A stretch of DNA of 29,191 nucleotides, taken from positions 1-29,191 of the forward strand of contig JAVEZE010000011.1 of NCBI GenBank assembly GCA_034003145.1. The letters run 5' to 3'. Of this stretch, positions 1 to 7,703 are shown in pieces. Source of the stretch: JACKPD01 sp034003145. GTDB taxonomy: Bacteria; Spirochaetota; Spirochaetia; CADAEX01. The number at the start of each line of letters is the position of its first letter. The stretch's first letter is position 1. Position numbers and translations under genes: made by a program. The notes under the pieces were generated by a model. The model made no database searches. It saw nothing but the letters and a program-made list of their open reading frames with translations, and was not told the origin of the DNA.

Positions 1-1
1 G

Positions 2-907
2 AAGCTCAGGGAGTCCTATGGGAATGATAATGTTGTTTTGACTGATCTCCGTGATGATGTCAACCGTGATCTTATTGAAGGTGGCCCGTTTGTAAAGACA
101 GACAGCAGGGATGGAAAAGCGCTTCATCAGATAATAAAAAAATTCAATGTAAAGAGGATTTATCATCTTGCTGCCCTGCTTTCAGCTACATCTGAAAAAA
201 ATCCGCAAACTGCCTGGGATATCAATGTAAACTCTCTCTTTACAGTTCTCGAAATAGCCAGGGAGGAGGGGTGCTCCCTTTTTACCCCAAGTTCGATAGG
301 CGCTTTCGGCCCCTCTTCTCCCAAAGATTATACACCTCAGGATACAATACAGCGGCCCACCTCCATGTACGGGGTTACCAAGGTAGCAGGAGAGCTGCTG
401 TGCGATTATTACCACCACAAATACGGAGTTGATACCCGCGGGGTGAGGTTTCCCGGCATTATTTCAAACGCGACCCCTCCCGGCGGAGGAACAACAGATT
501 ACGCTGTGCATATTTATTATGAGGCTGTAAAAAATAAACACTATACCTGTTTTCTTCGCGGCGATACCAACCTTGACATGATATACATGCCGGATGCCTT
601 AAAAGCTGCGGTTCAAATAATGGAAGCTGACCCTGCCCGGCTGCGTCACAGGAACGCCTTTAATATAACTGCTATGAGTTTCTGCCCCGAGGATCAGGCC
701 GGCTATATCAGGGCCCATATACCTGAGTTTGAGATTGATTATGATATTGATCCTGTAAGGCAGGCAATAGCAAACTCCTGGCCCAACAGCCTTGAGGATT
801 ACGCGGCCCGTGTTGAGTGGGGATGGAGCCCGGACTATGATCTTGAATCTATGACTTCTGATATGCTTAAAGTCCTGAATGAAAAAAACATAAAGGGGGA
901 AATCTGA
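2..907 (+). CDS. tdh: L-threonine 3-dehydrogenase, SDR type (5' end outside window)
   Basis: NAD-dependent short-chain/epimerase-fold dehydrogenase that oxidises L-threonine to 2-amino-3-ketobutyrate in the cytoplasm. The reading frame stays open to the left edge (residues KLRESYGNDNVVLTDLR precede any good start), so the N-terminal Rossmann glycine motif lies outside the window. The TTG at 38 is probably not the true start. Visible SDR features are the HLAA segment, PSSIGAFG with the catalytic Ser region, YGVTKVAGE carrying the YxxxK catalytic pair, and PGGGTTDYAV followed by YTCFLR, which are typical of the UDP-galactose-epimerase-like threonine dehydrogenases rather than the zinc-dependent Tdh. 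Its stop codon overlaps the start of the next gene by one base (TGATG), so the two are translationally coupled. The partner catalyses the next pathway step, which supports the call strongly. Confidence 0.93.
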   Translation, partial: KLRESYGNDNVVLTDLRDDVNRDLIEGGPFVKTDSRDGKALHQIIKKFNVKRIYHLAALLSATSEKNPQTAWDINVNSLFTVLEIAREEGCSLFTPSSIGAFGPSSPKDYTPQDTIQRPTSMYGVTKVAGELLCDYYHHKYGVDTRGVRFPGIISNATPPGGGTTDYAVHIYYEAVKNKHYTCFLRGDTNLDMIYMPDALKAAVQIMEADPARLRHRNAFNITAMSFCPEDQAGYIRAHIPEFEIDYDIDPVRQAIANSWPNSLEDYAARVEWGWSPDYDLESMTSDMLKVLNEKNIKGEI

Positions 908-2088
908 TGTATGGAGAGTATAAAAATTATGCAAAAGAACTGCTCAAAGGTATAAAGGAGAAAGGAGTTCTTAAATATGAAAGAGAGATTATCTCGCGGC
1001 AGGGAAGGGAGATCGAGACCTCTGACGGCAGAAAACTGCTTAATTTCTGCTCAAACAACTACCTGGGTTTTTCAGGCCGCCCCGATATAGCAAAAGGGGC
1101 GCATGATGCGCTTGACAGGTGGGGATTCGGCCTTTCTTCAGTGCGGTTTATATGCGGAACCCAGTCCATACACAAACAGCTTGAAAGTGAAATAGCGGAT
1201 TTTACAGGAACTGAGGACGCGATTCTTTATGCGGCCTGCTTTGATGCCAATGGAGGGGTCTTTGAACCCCTGTTTGATGATAATGACGCTATAATTTCTG
1301 ATGAGCTAAACCACGCCTCCATTATTGACGGGATAAGGCTCTGCAAGGCAAAAAGACTGCGCTACAATCATATGGACATGGCAGATCTTGAGGCAAAACT
1401 CAAAGAATCCGAAAGCTCCCGCTTCAGGATAATCTGCACAGACGGTGTTTTTTCCATGGACGGCGATCTTGCCCCGCTTGATAAGATATGCTCCCTTGCC
1501 GAAAAGTATAATGCCCTTGTAATGGTTGATGACTCGCATGCTACCGGTTATATAGGCAAAACAGGCAGGGGAACGGCAGAGCATTTTAATGTTATTGGTA
1601 AGATCGATATAATTACAACCACATTCGGCAAGGCACTTGGGGGGGCATCCGGCGGGTGCATCTGCGGCAGGAAGGAAATTGTGCAGATGCTGAGGCAGAA
1701 ATCCCGCCCTTATCTTTTTTCAAATACACTTCCCCCTGTAATTGCAGGAGGTGTTTTAACAGCACTTTCAATTCTTGAAAAAACCGGAAGTTCCCTTATG
1801 GAAAGTATCAGGGAAAAATCCGGCTATTTCAGAAAAGGGATGAAAAAGAGCGGGTTTGACATAAGGGATGGGGAGACTGCGATAATCCCTGTTATGTTTT
1901 ATGAAGAAAAACCGGCAGCTGTTACTGCGCAGCAGCTTTACGATAAAGGATTTTATGTAATTCCATTTACATATCCTGTTGTCCCAGCCGGGAAAGCCAG
2001 AATAAGGGTACAAATCACAGCGGAACACAGTTATGAAGATATTGAACAGCTGGTTAAAGCTTTTTCTGAAGTAAAGAAAAAAATGTAA
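907..2088 (+). CDS. kbl: Glycine C-acetyltransferase (2-amino-3-ketobutyrate CoA ligase)
   Basis: PLP-dependent alpha-oxoamine synthase that cleaves 2-amino-3-ketobutyrate with CoA to glycine and acetyl-CoA, completing threonine degradation begun by the overlapping dehydrogenase. It has 393 residues, close to the usual length of about 398. Family marks are NFCSNNYLG near residue 46, SVRFICGT near 78, the PLP-stacking His in ELNHASIIDG (H136), the cofactor Asp in VDDSHATG (D208 to H211), and the Schiff-base lysine in TFGKALGGASGG (K242). The ATG at 907 follows an AAGGGGGA ribosome binding site inside the end of the dehydrogenase gene. Related enzymes (BioF, HemA) share the fold, but the coupling to a threonine dehydrogenase decides the assignment. 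Confidence 0.95.
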   Translation: MYGEYKNYAKELLKGIKEKGVLKYEREIISRQGREIETSDGRKLLNFCSNNYLGFSGRPDIAKGAHDALDRWGFGLSSVRFICGTQSIHKQLESEIADFTGTEDAILYAACFDANGGVFEPLFDDNDAIISDELNHASIIDGIRLCKAKRLRYNHMDMADLEAKLKESESSRFRIICTDGVFSMDGDLAPLDKICSLAEKYNALVMVDDSHATGYIGKTGRGTAEHFNVIGKIDIITTTFGKALGGASGGCICGRKEIVQMLRQKSRPYLFSNTLPPVIAGGVLTALSILEKTGSSLMESIREKSGYFRKGMKKSGFDIRDGETAIIPVMFYEEKPAAVTAQQLYDKGFYVIPFTYPVVPAGKARIRVQITAEHSYEDIEQLVKAFSEVKKKM

Positions 2089-2127
2089 ATTGCAAATAGA
2101 AAATATTACTTACACCCATGTCTCCTT

Positions 2128-4398
2128 ATGGAGTATAATTATCCCCTGATGAGAGTACTTAATAAAAGCAAGACATTTTACCTCTGGTTTTTTTCATATA
2201 TTATTGTATTTATAATTCCCCTTGTGTTTAGTTTTTTTAACTATCTTTATTCAGTTGATATTATAAGAAATGAGAGTCAGTATCTTAAAAAAACAGCACT
2301 GAATCAAATGAAGGATCTCGTCGATCTGAAACTTTCAGAAGTTGGGAAAATGGCTGAACAGATTATCTGGGACAGAGAGATAAGACTTTATCTTAAACTC
2401 AACGAAGGTGACACTGGAGCCAGAAATAATATTGAGCAAAAAATCAAAGAATTGCGATTTTTGAATACCTACATTGACCAGATCTACGTAATTAATGAAA
2501 GAAGAGATTTTTTATCAGCTGAAAGAGTAATACCGTTTAATCATCAGGTGTCAGGTATTGACTGGAAACAGATATCAAGAAACAAGGAAAAATCTTTTTT
2601 ATTTGATGATGTTGATAAAAACATTCCAGGGAATGAACTTTACTTTATTGTCCCTTTTTTTATGATAGGTGAGGGGAATTCAGATTTTTATGTTGTCATT
2701 TTTATTAATCCAGCTCTAATTTCTGACAGTATGGAACAGATTGAATGGCTTGAAAACGGAGCAGGATATGTTCTTGAAAACGAAGGCAGTGTTATCTATT
2801 CAATAGAAAATATTGAAATTGCTGAATCATTTAAAGAGGAAGCTTATGCTTTTCTTGAGAAAAAAGGAGGAGGCGGATATATTGAGTTTGAAAAAGAAAA
2901 ACATATCATTTCTTTTGTTAAATCCGGTATAATGGAGTGGTATTACACTATAATTCTTCCGGAATCAGTTCTTTATGGTAAACTGTTAAGATTCAAATTG
3001 ATTGTTTTCTTTTCTCTGTCTATATGTCTTACTGCCGGGATCTTTCTCTCTTTTATTTTTACCCGCAAAAATTACTCTCCTGTTCTTGAACTGATAAATT
3101 TATTTAGTGAAAGCAGTTTTAAAAAGATTTACGAAAACTATTTAAACGAGTTTGAAATACTTGAATCTGAAATTAAGCTGGTTATCAGTGAAAATGTCAG
3201 CATAAAAGATACACTCCAGAGGAACAGGGATGGGCTGAGACGGATTTTTTTCAGAAGATTGATAATGGGTGAAAAAATTGAAGATGAGGTTGTCACAGAT
3301 CTTGGTACCTCTTTCGGGGTTGATTTTTCTTATGATAACTACACTGTCATGATTATTAATCCTTCAGATGAGAACAGCCTTGATTTTTTCACTCTTAAGA
3401 AAAATCTTGATGAATTGTCAGAGCAGCTTGAAAATGATTTTAACAGCTATCTTCTTGTATATTCAGCTCGAAATGTAATAATAGTAAATATTGAAGATGC
3501 TGAAGACTATAATGCATTAAATAAAAAACTTGAGTCTGTATCAGCATTCCTGCGGGAAAATATTAAACATGATTTTATTGTAACAGCTGGAAATATCTAT
3601 GATTCAATTGCAGGTATATCACTTTCATATACTGAAGCCCTCCATGTCCTTGAATACAGGACTCTACTTGGCGAGGGGAATGTTCTTCTTTTCGGTGAAC
3701 TAAAAAAACAGAAAAAAGAGAGGAAATTTCACTATCTTTCATATCTTGAGGATGAGTATAAAGTCTATAACTTGTTAACTGCAGGGAAATATGAAGAAGC
3801 AGAAAATCTTTTGAATTCTAGTATTGATTCAATAGAAGAGCATTATCTTGATGTTAATATAATCAGGTTAAGACTTGCCGGGTTTAAAAATATACTTATT
3901 GAAGCGCTTAATATTATTCTGCGAAAAGATCCTGTGAATCTGAAAGCTCTTGTAAAATTGGTTTTGGAATCAAATAATTTTCCACAGTTTACTACTGCGT
4001 CAGAGCATATATTTAAAAAACTTTCTGAACTGTCTCCTGATAAAAGCAGGTCAAGTATTGTTTCTGAAACTAAAAAATATATTGAAAATAATTACAGTGA
4101 TAAGAATATATCTGTTACAGATCTTTCAGAAAAGATGGGGATAACTTCACAGCACCTGTCGAAAATATTTAAAGAGATAAGCGGTATTGGTGTGCTTCAG
4201 TATATAAACAGTTGCAGAATAGAAGAGGCGAAAAAAATTCTTGTAAATGAGCAGGATATAAGTATTAAAGATACTGCAGGTATAATCGGTTATTATAATG
4301 AAGTAACCTTTATCAGGAATTTCAAGAATATGACAGGGATAAGTCCCGGCAGGTTCCGTGAAGCATCATTAAAAGGGGATATAAACAGATCTGATTGA
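2128..4398 (+). CDS. Membrane-anchored AraC-family sensor/transcriptional regulator (YesN-like)
   Basis: One-component regulator of 756 residues. TM1 lies at about residues 17-42 and TM2 at about 289-311. They flank an extracytoplasmic region of some 245 residues that probably senses a ligand (Cache-like layout, inferred). A cytoplasmic linker follows, then a C-terminal AraC/XylS DNA-binding domain at about 645-743 with two HTH motifs (ISVTDLSEKMGITSQHLSK and DTAGIIGYYNEVTFIRNF) and the GISPGRFR ending. This architecture is common in Firmicutes and spirochaetes beside carbohydrate ABC transporters. The gene precedes the TIM-barrel and ABC genes and is the obvious candidate to act on the repeated motifs at 4649-4741 and 5927-6030. 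The start is uncertain: ATG 2128 and ATG 2149 (residue 8) both lack a good ribosome site. The codons are AT-rich compared with the upstream kbl gene. Confidence 0.85.
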   Translation: MEYNYPLMRVLNKSKTFYLWFFSYIIVFIIPLVFSFFNYLYSVDIIRNESQYLKKTALNQMKDLVDLKLSEVGKMAEQIIWDREIRLYLKLNEGDTGARNNIEQKIKELRFLNTYIDQIYVINERRDFLSAERVIPFNHQVSGIDWKQISRNKEKSFLFDDVDKNIPGNELYFIVPFFMIGEGNSDFYVVIFINPALISDSMEQIEWLENGAGYVLENEGSVIYSIENIEIAESFKEEAYAFLEKKGGGGYIEFEKEKHIISFVKSGIMEWYYTIILPESVLYGKLLRFKLIVFFSLSICLTAGIFLSFIFTRKNYSPVLELINLFSESSFKKIYENYLNEFEILESEIKLVISENVSIKDTLQRNRDGLRRIFFRRLIMGEKIEDEVVTDLGTSFGVDFSYDNYTVMIINPSDENSLDFFTLKKNLDELSEQLENDFNSYLLVYSARNVIIVNIEDAEDYNALNKKLESVSAFLRENIKHDFIVTAGNIYDSIAGISLSYTEALHVLEYRTLLGEGNVLLFGELKKQKKERKFHYLSYLEDEYKVYNLLTAGKYEEAENLLNSSIDSIEEHYLDVNIIRLRLAGFKNILIEALNIILRKDPVNLKALVKLVLESNNFPQFTTASEHIFKKLSELSPDKSRSSIVSETKKYIENNYSDKNISVTDLSEKMGITSQHLSKIFKEISGIGVLQYINSCRIEEAKKILVNEQDISIKDTAGIIGYYNEVTFIRNFKNMTGISPGRFREASLKGDINRSD

Positions 4399-4583
4399 TG
4401 TCGTCAGGTTCCCCTACAGCAGGAGTTGCCAGAATGGGGAATCTTGATTTGAAACTTCTTAACGAGAAAATCCGGAAGACAGAGATAACTTTTTATGGCT
4501 CATTTACCCTTGCCGCGAAAAAGTTTGATACTGTCAGGGCATTTATCGGGCAACTTGCTGCTTCAAAATCAGCCTGCTCTTAA
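4398..4583 (+). CDS. Doubtful small ORF, possible gene remnant
   Basis: An open frame of about 61 codons whose ATG overlaps the TGA of the AraC-type gene by one base (TTG at 4395 is an alternative start). I recognise no family. The predicted peptide begins MSSGSPTAGVARMGNLDL and ends in a Ser/Ala/Cys-rich tail. It is somewhat GC-richer than the genes on either side. It could be a coupled small protein or the decayed end of another gene. There is no independent ribosome binding site, and chance occurrence is quite possible. Confidence 0.2.
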   Translation: MSSGSPTAGVARMGNLDLKLLNEKIRKTEITFYGSFTLAAKKFDTVRAFIGQLAASKSACS

Positions 4584-4787
4584 TACAGAAAAAGGTGAAA
4601 ATTTTTTTCAGGAATAAAGGATCTGATCTTGAGTAAAAGTTCTCATTGGTAAACCTGATTAAAAAATAATAATGATATTAGCCGGTTTTCCGGTTCAATA
4701 CTTTTTATTTTGTAAACTGATTAAATTCTGAAAATATCATAATCATGTTTACTGTTATAGAATTAATAAATATTTCAGGAGGATTAA
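4584..4787 (+). promoter_or_regulatory. Control region of the TIM-barrel gene with two operator-like motifs
   Basis: This AT-rich stretch lies before the TIM-barrel gene and holds no gene. It contains two copies of a motif around TGATTAAA: copy A at 4649-4663 (GGTAAACCTGATTAAA with one extra C) and copy B at 4710-4741 (TTGTAAACTGATTAAA onwards), with the TGATTAAA cores 62 bp apart. Between them sits a small hairpin at about 4680-4695 (CCGG-TTTT-CCGG core). Copy B can be read as a promoter, TTGTAA at 4710-4715 and TATCAT at 4735-4740, with a long 19-bp spacer that suggests activator dependence. A ribosome site CAGGAGG lies just before ATG 4788. Copy B matches the module before the binding-protein gene at 26 of 32 positions. 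Confidence 0.6.
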
Positions 4788-5759
4788 ATGAAAATAGGAC
4801 TGGATTCTGAAAGCTGTCATCTGCTTTTCCACAATGGAATAATAGATATTTTCGGGTTTATCAGAAAAGTGGCGGAACTTGGACTTGATGGAGTGATGAT
4901 AAATATAATTGGAGGAATGGCTGGTGATAATGAAAAATATATCCATCCCGAATGGGGGTGTCTTGGGGGGGCGGAGCCTGAACATCTTGAAAAGGTGAGA
5001 AAAGAACTTCAGAAATATAATATGTATGCAGAAGTTGCAATGAGAGGGATAGATCCTTTAAAGCTTTCCAGGGCTGTTGAGGTCTGCCATCAGATAGGGG
5101 CTGACCTTTTAAGAACTTACTGCTGCTTCGGTAAATATGATCCTGAAACACTTGCAAAAGCGCCTGATAATTTTAAAAAAATTATACCGCATCTTAAAAA
5201 ATATAGAATGAAATTTGCAATTGAAAATCATGAAGAGGAAACTTCCGATGAAATTATCGATATTCTCAATAAGGTAAACAGTCCATGGGTGGGCTCTCAC
5301 TGTGATATAGGGAATTCTATGATGGCCTGGGAGGATCCATTGATTGCTGTTGAAAAACTCTCCCCATATGCTTTTACTTCACATTTTAAGGACCATATTG
5401 TTGTCAAAGTGGAAGATGAATATATGGTATGCGGTGTACCGCTGGGAAAGGGAAATATTGATATTGATGAATGCTTCAGGTTGCTGTTTGAAAAATCTAC
5501 TCTTACAAGAATCAACATAGAACAGACTTATCCGTTTTTATCAGTATTTAAAAGGGAAAGAGGTACGGGTGGTGTCTTTGATATTGGGGAAGGTGCGTTT
5601 AAGCTTGAAAATACTGTTTTTAATTTTAAAGAACATACTGCTGACAGTTATTATTACCCTGCAGATGAATATTTAAAAGAAACAATTGCTGCTCAGGAAT
5701 CAGGATTGAAAGAGTCTATTAGATATATTAAGAAGATACGGGATAAATATTGCTGCTGA
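4788..5759 (+). CDS. Xylose-isomerase-like TIM-barrel protein (sugar phosphate isomerase/epimerase family)
   Basis: Cytoplasmic (beta/alpha)8-barrel of 323 residues from the AP-endonuclease-2/xylose-isomerase-like superfamily. Its members isomerise or epimerise sugars, inositols and related keto compounds, or dehydrate them, usually with a divalent metal. The likely metal and catalytic residues fall at the ends of predicted strands: E146 in FAIENHEE, D173 in GSHCDIGN, H199/D202/H203 in TSHFKDH, and E245 in NIEQTYP. The start ATG 4788 has a strong CAGGAGG site nine bases upstream. The gene shares its control module with the ABC binding protein gene downstream, so it probably acts on the imported compound or a derivative. 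The exact reaction cannot be told from sequence. The family call is firm and the substrate is unknown. Confidence 0.85.
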   Translation: MKIGLDSESCHLLFHNGIIDIFGFIRKVAELGLDGVMINIIGGMAGDNEKYIHPEWGCLGGAEPEHLEKVRKELQKYNMYAEVAMRGIDPLKLSRAVEVCHQIGADLLRTYCCFGKYDPETLAKAPDNFKKIIPHLKKYRMKFAIENHEEETSDEIIDILNKVNSPWVGSHCDIGNSMMAWEDPLIAVEKLSPYAFTSHFKDHIVVKVEDEYMVCGVPLGKGNIDIDECFRLLFEKSTLTRINIEQTYPFLSVFKRERGTGGVFDIGEGAFKLENTVFNFKEHTADSYYYPADEYLKETIAAQESGLKESIRYIKKIRDKYCC

Positions 5760-6076
5760 TAAATATTCAATGATATTCAGCATTTAACCGGCAGTTATAT
5801 TAAGTATTATTTAGGAATAGATTAAAGCATTTGTTTTTTAAGGGAAATGCACTCCATCCAGATGTAAATAGATAAATAATAAGTGTAAAATAAAATTATT
5901 TATATAAAATCTTTTTTTAGATATCATATCCCTTTTTTTGTTAATTGATTAAAAATTATTTATAAAAAAATCATTTTTCAAACCTCTTATCCCTTTTTTT
6001 GTTAACTGATTAAAAACTGAAACTATCTAAATTCTTATGGCAAGAATATAATTAGTATATAAACATGGAGGAATAA
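5760..6076 (+). promoter_or_regulatory. Very AT-rich control region of the ABC importer with a 61-bp-spaced direct repeat
   Basis: No gene is seen here. A 29-base element at 5927-5955 recurs at 5988-6016 with a single mismatch (position 5945 T versus 6006 C). It runs from TATCCC through a seven-T run to GTTAAYTGATTAAAAA. The preceding bases (5892-5926 versus 5952-5987) are also similar, which gives two imperfect tandem units of about 60 bp. The downstream copy extends into a promoter-like arrangement, TTGTTA at 5999-6004, a 19-bp spacer and TATCTA at 6024-6029. A ribosome site TGGAGG precedes ATG 6077. A weak hairpin (GCATTT at 5827-5832, AAATGC at 5845-5850) follows the TIM-barrel gene but has no T-run, so it is not an obvious terminator. 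Confidence 0.65.
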
Positions 6077-7624
6077 ATGAAAAAATTATTGTTTGTTTTA
6101 TTGATCCTTTTAACTGCGGCATCTGTATTTGCCGGAGGTAAAAAAGAGACGGCTTCAGAGAAAGTTCTGAGAGTTGGTGTTCCTGATAACCCGATGTATC
6201 TTGATCCAGGTGCCAAAAGTGATAATGTAGGAATGCGGGTAATAAGAAATATCCATGAAACTTTAATTGAAGTTACAGAGGATGGTACAATTATACCGCG
6301 ACTGGCAGAAAGCTGGAAGCAGATTGATGCAAGGACTATTGAGTTTACTTTAAGGAAAGACATTGTATCACATAAAGGATTTCCCTTTAATGCTGATGAT
6401 GTATTGGTATCTTATGGCGCGGGAAGGGTAAAAAACCCTGAAGATCCCTGCTATGAGTTCTTCAAGCAGTTTACAGGACTTTTGGAATCTGTAGTTAAGG
6501 TAGATGATTATACTGTAAGAATTACAAAAGCAGAAGATGATCCTCTTTTACTTCTCAGATTCACATATCAAATTTCTGCTATAATATGCGGTGATTCATA
6601 CAAAACAAAAAAAAGCTGGGAAGAGTGGATGGTCCATCCTGTAGGATTTGGCCCATATTATGTTGATGAATATAAACCTGATGAATATTTGACTATTAGA
6701 AAGTTTGATGATTTTTACGGTGAGAAAGCACCTGTCGATATTGTTAAATATATTGTAATTCCTGAAATGGCTCCAAGAATCATGGGCCTTATATCCAAGG
6801 ACTATGATATTATTACAGAAGTTATGCCTGATCAGTTCAGTACAATTGAAAACAAGAAGGGATTTTCAGTTTTAGGCGGTCCGATAAACAATGTAAGAGT
6901 TATTGTTTATGATACAGTTGCTTCTCCTGTTCTTGCAAATCCGAAGGTAAGACTTGCGCTTAATTATTCAATAGATAGAGAACTCATAAACAACACCCTC
7001 TTTAAAGGGATCTCCGAGGTTCCTAAAGGTATTCAGATGAAAAACTTCGGTAAAATGTATATCAATGAATTTAAACCGGTTGGTTATAACCCTGAAAAAG
7101 CAAAACAGCTTCTTAAAGAAGCAGGCTATAAAGGTGAAGAGATCAACTACAGATATATGATGGATTATTATACAGGTGAGGTTGCAACAGCCCAGATCCT
7201 GCAGCAGATGTGGTCAGATGTCGGTTTAAATGTAAAAATTGATCTTAAGGAAAACTGGAGCCAGATTGAGGAAGATGAAGCAGCTAAAGGCAGAGGTATT
7301 GTAAACTGGTCAGCTACTGCTATTTTTCCTGATCCGCTTACACAGATAGCAAGACTTTACGGCCCTGCCGGATGGTTTCAGGTACACAACTGGTGGAAAA
7401 ATGATGAGTTTAATAAACAGTTTGAAATCCTGAGCGGAACAGAGCCTGCATCAAGAAGAAAAGCAGCTGCTGCAATGCTTGATATCTCAGAAAATATTGA
7501 TCCCCCTGGAACATATCTTTATCTTCTTCCCATTTTCTATGGCAAGAGTGATAATGTTAAATGGGAAACAAGCACATCTCATTTTATGGATTTCAGGGCA
7601 GGGAAGATAGAACTGGCCAATTGA
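6077..7624 (+). CDS. ABC transporter substrate-binding protein, family 5 (Opp/Dpp type)
   Basis: Periplasmic solute-binding protein of 515 residues, within the 500-550 range of family 5 (DppA/OppA/NikA). It starts with a classical signal peptide whose likely cleavage is after VFA (A19). No lipobox cysteine follows, so it is probably soluble or held by other means. Family features include NPMYLDPGAKSDNVGMRVIRNIHETL near the mature N-terminus, PRLAESWKQIDARTIEFTLRKDI, FNADDVLVSY, and VRLALNYSIDRELINNTLFKG in the second lobe. It heads the importer operon. Family 5 proteins bind peptides, nickel-chelates, or in some bacteria oligosaccharides (shown in Thermotoga). The sugar-type regulator and TIM-barrel neighbour make a carbohydrate-like ligand at least as likely as a peptide here. 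Confidence 0.92.
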   Translation: MKKLLFVLLILLTAASVFAGGKKETASEKVLRVGVPDNPMYLDPGAKSDNVGMRVIRNIHETLIEVTEDGTIIPRLAESWKQIDARTIEFTLRKDIVSHKGFPFNADDVLVSYGAGRVKNPEDPCYEFFKQFTGLLESVVKVDDYTVRITKAEDDPLLLLRFTYQISAIICGDSYKTKKSWEEWMVHPVGFGPYYVDEYKPDEYLTIRKFDDFYGEKAPVDIVKYIVIPEMAPRIMGLISKDYDIITEVMPDQFSTIENKKGFSVLGGPINNVRVIVYDTVASPVLANPKVRLALNYSIDRELINNTLFKGISEVPKGIQMKNFGKMYINEFKPVGYNPEKAKQLLKEAGYKGEEINYRYMMDYYTGEVATAQILQQMWSDVGLNVKIDLKENWSQIEEDEAAKGRGIVNWSATAIFPDPLTQIARLYGPAGWFQVHNWWKNDEFNKQFEILSGTEPASRRKAAAAMLDISENIDPPGTYLYLLPIFYGKSDNVKWETSTSHFMDFRAGKIELAN

Positions 7625-7654
7625 TGGTTGAAGGTTGTTTTAAAGTAACAATAC

Positions 7655-7692
7655 GGGGACTTGGCTTGTGACGGCAGGTCCCCTGCTTTTTT
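7655..7692 (+). terminator. Hairpin plus T-run between binding protein and ATPase genes (terminator/attenuator)
   Basis: Two alternative hairpins end here: GGGGAC (7655-7660) with GTCCCC (7678-7683), and a compact GCAGG-TCC-CCTGC (7674-7686) followed directly by six T at 7687-7692. The ribosome site for the ATPase gene (GGAG, 7693-7696) follows at once. The position inside the operon suggests partial termination that keeps the binding protein more abundant than the membrane complex, a known arrangement in binding-protein operons. No experimental support is visible. Confidence 0.55.
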
Positions 7693-7703
7693 GGAGTTTA
7701 TCT

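Noticed and set aside
7668..7703. Upstream GTG start for the OppD-type ATPase
   Set aside because: It lies within the hairpin-terminator and lacks a ribosome site. ATG 7704 has GGAG correctly placed and gives the usual N-terminus.
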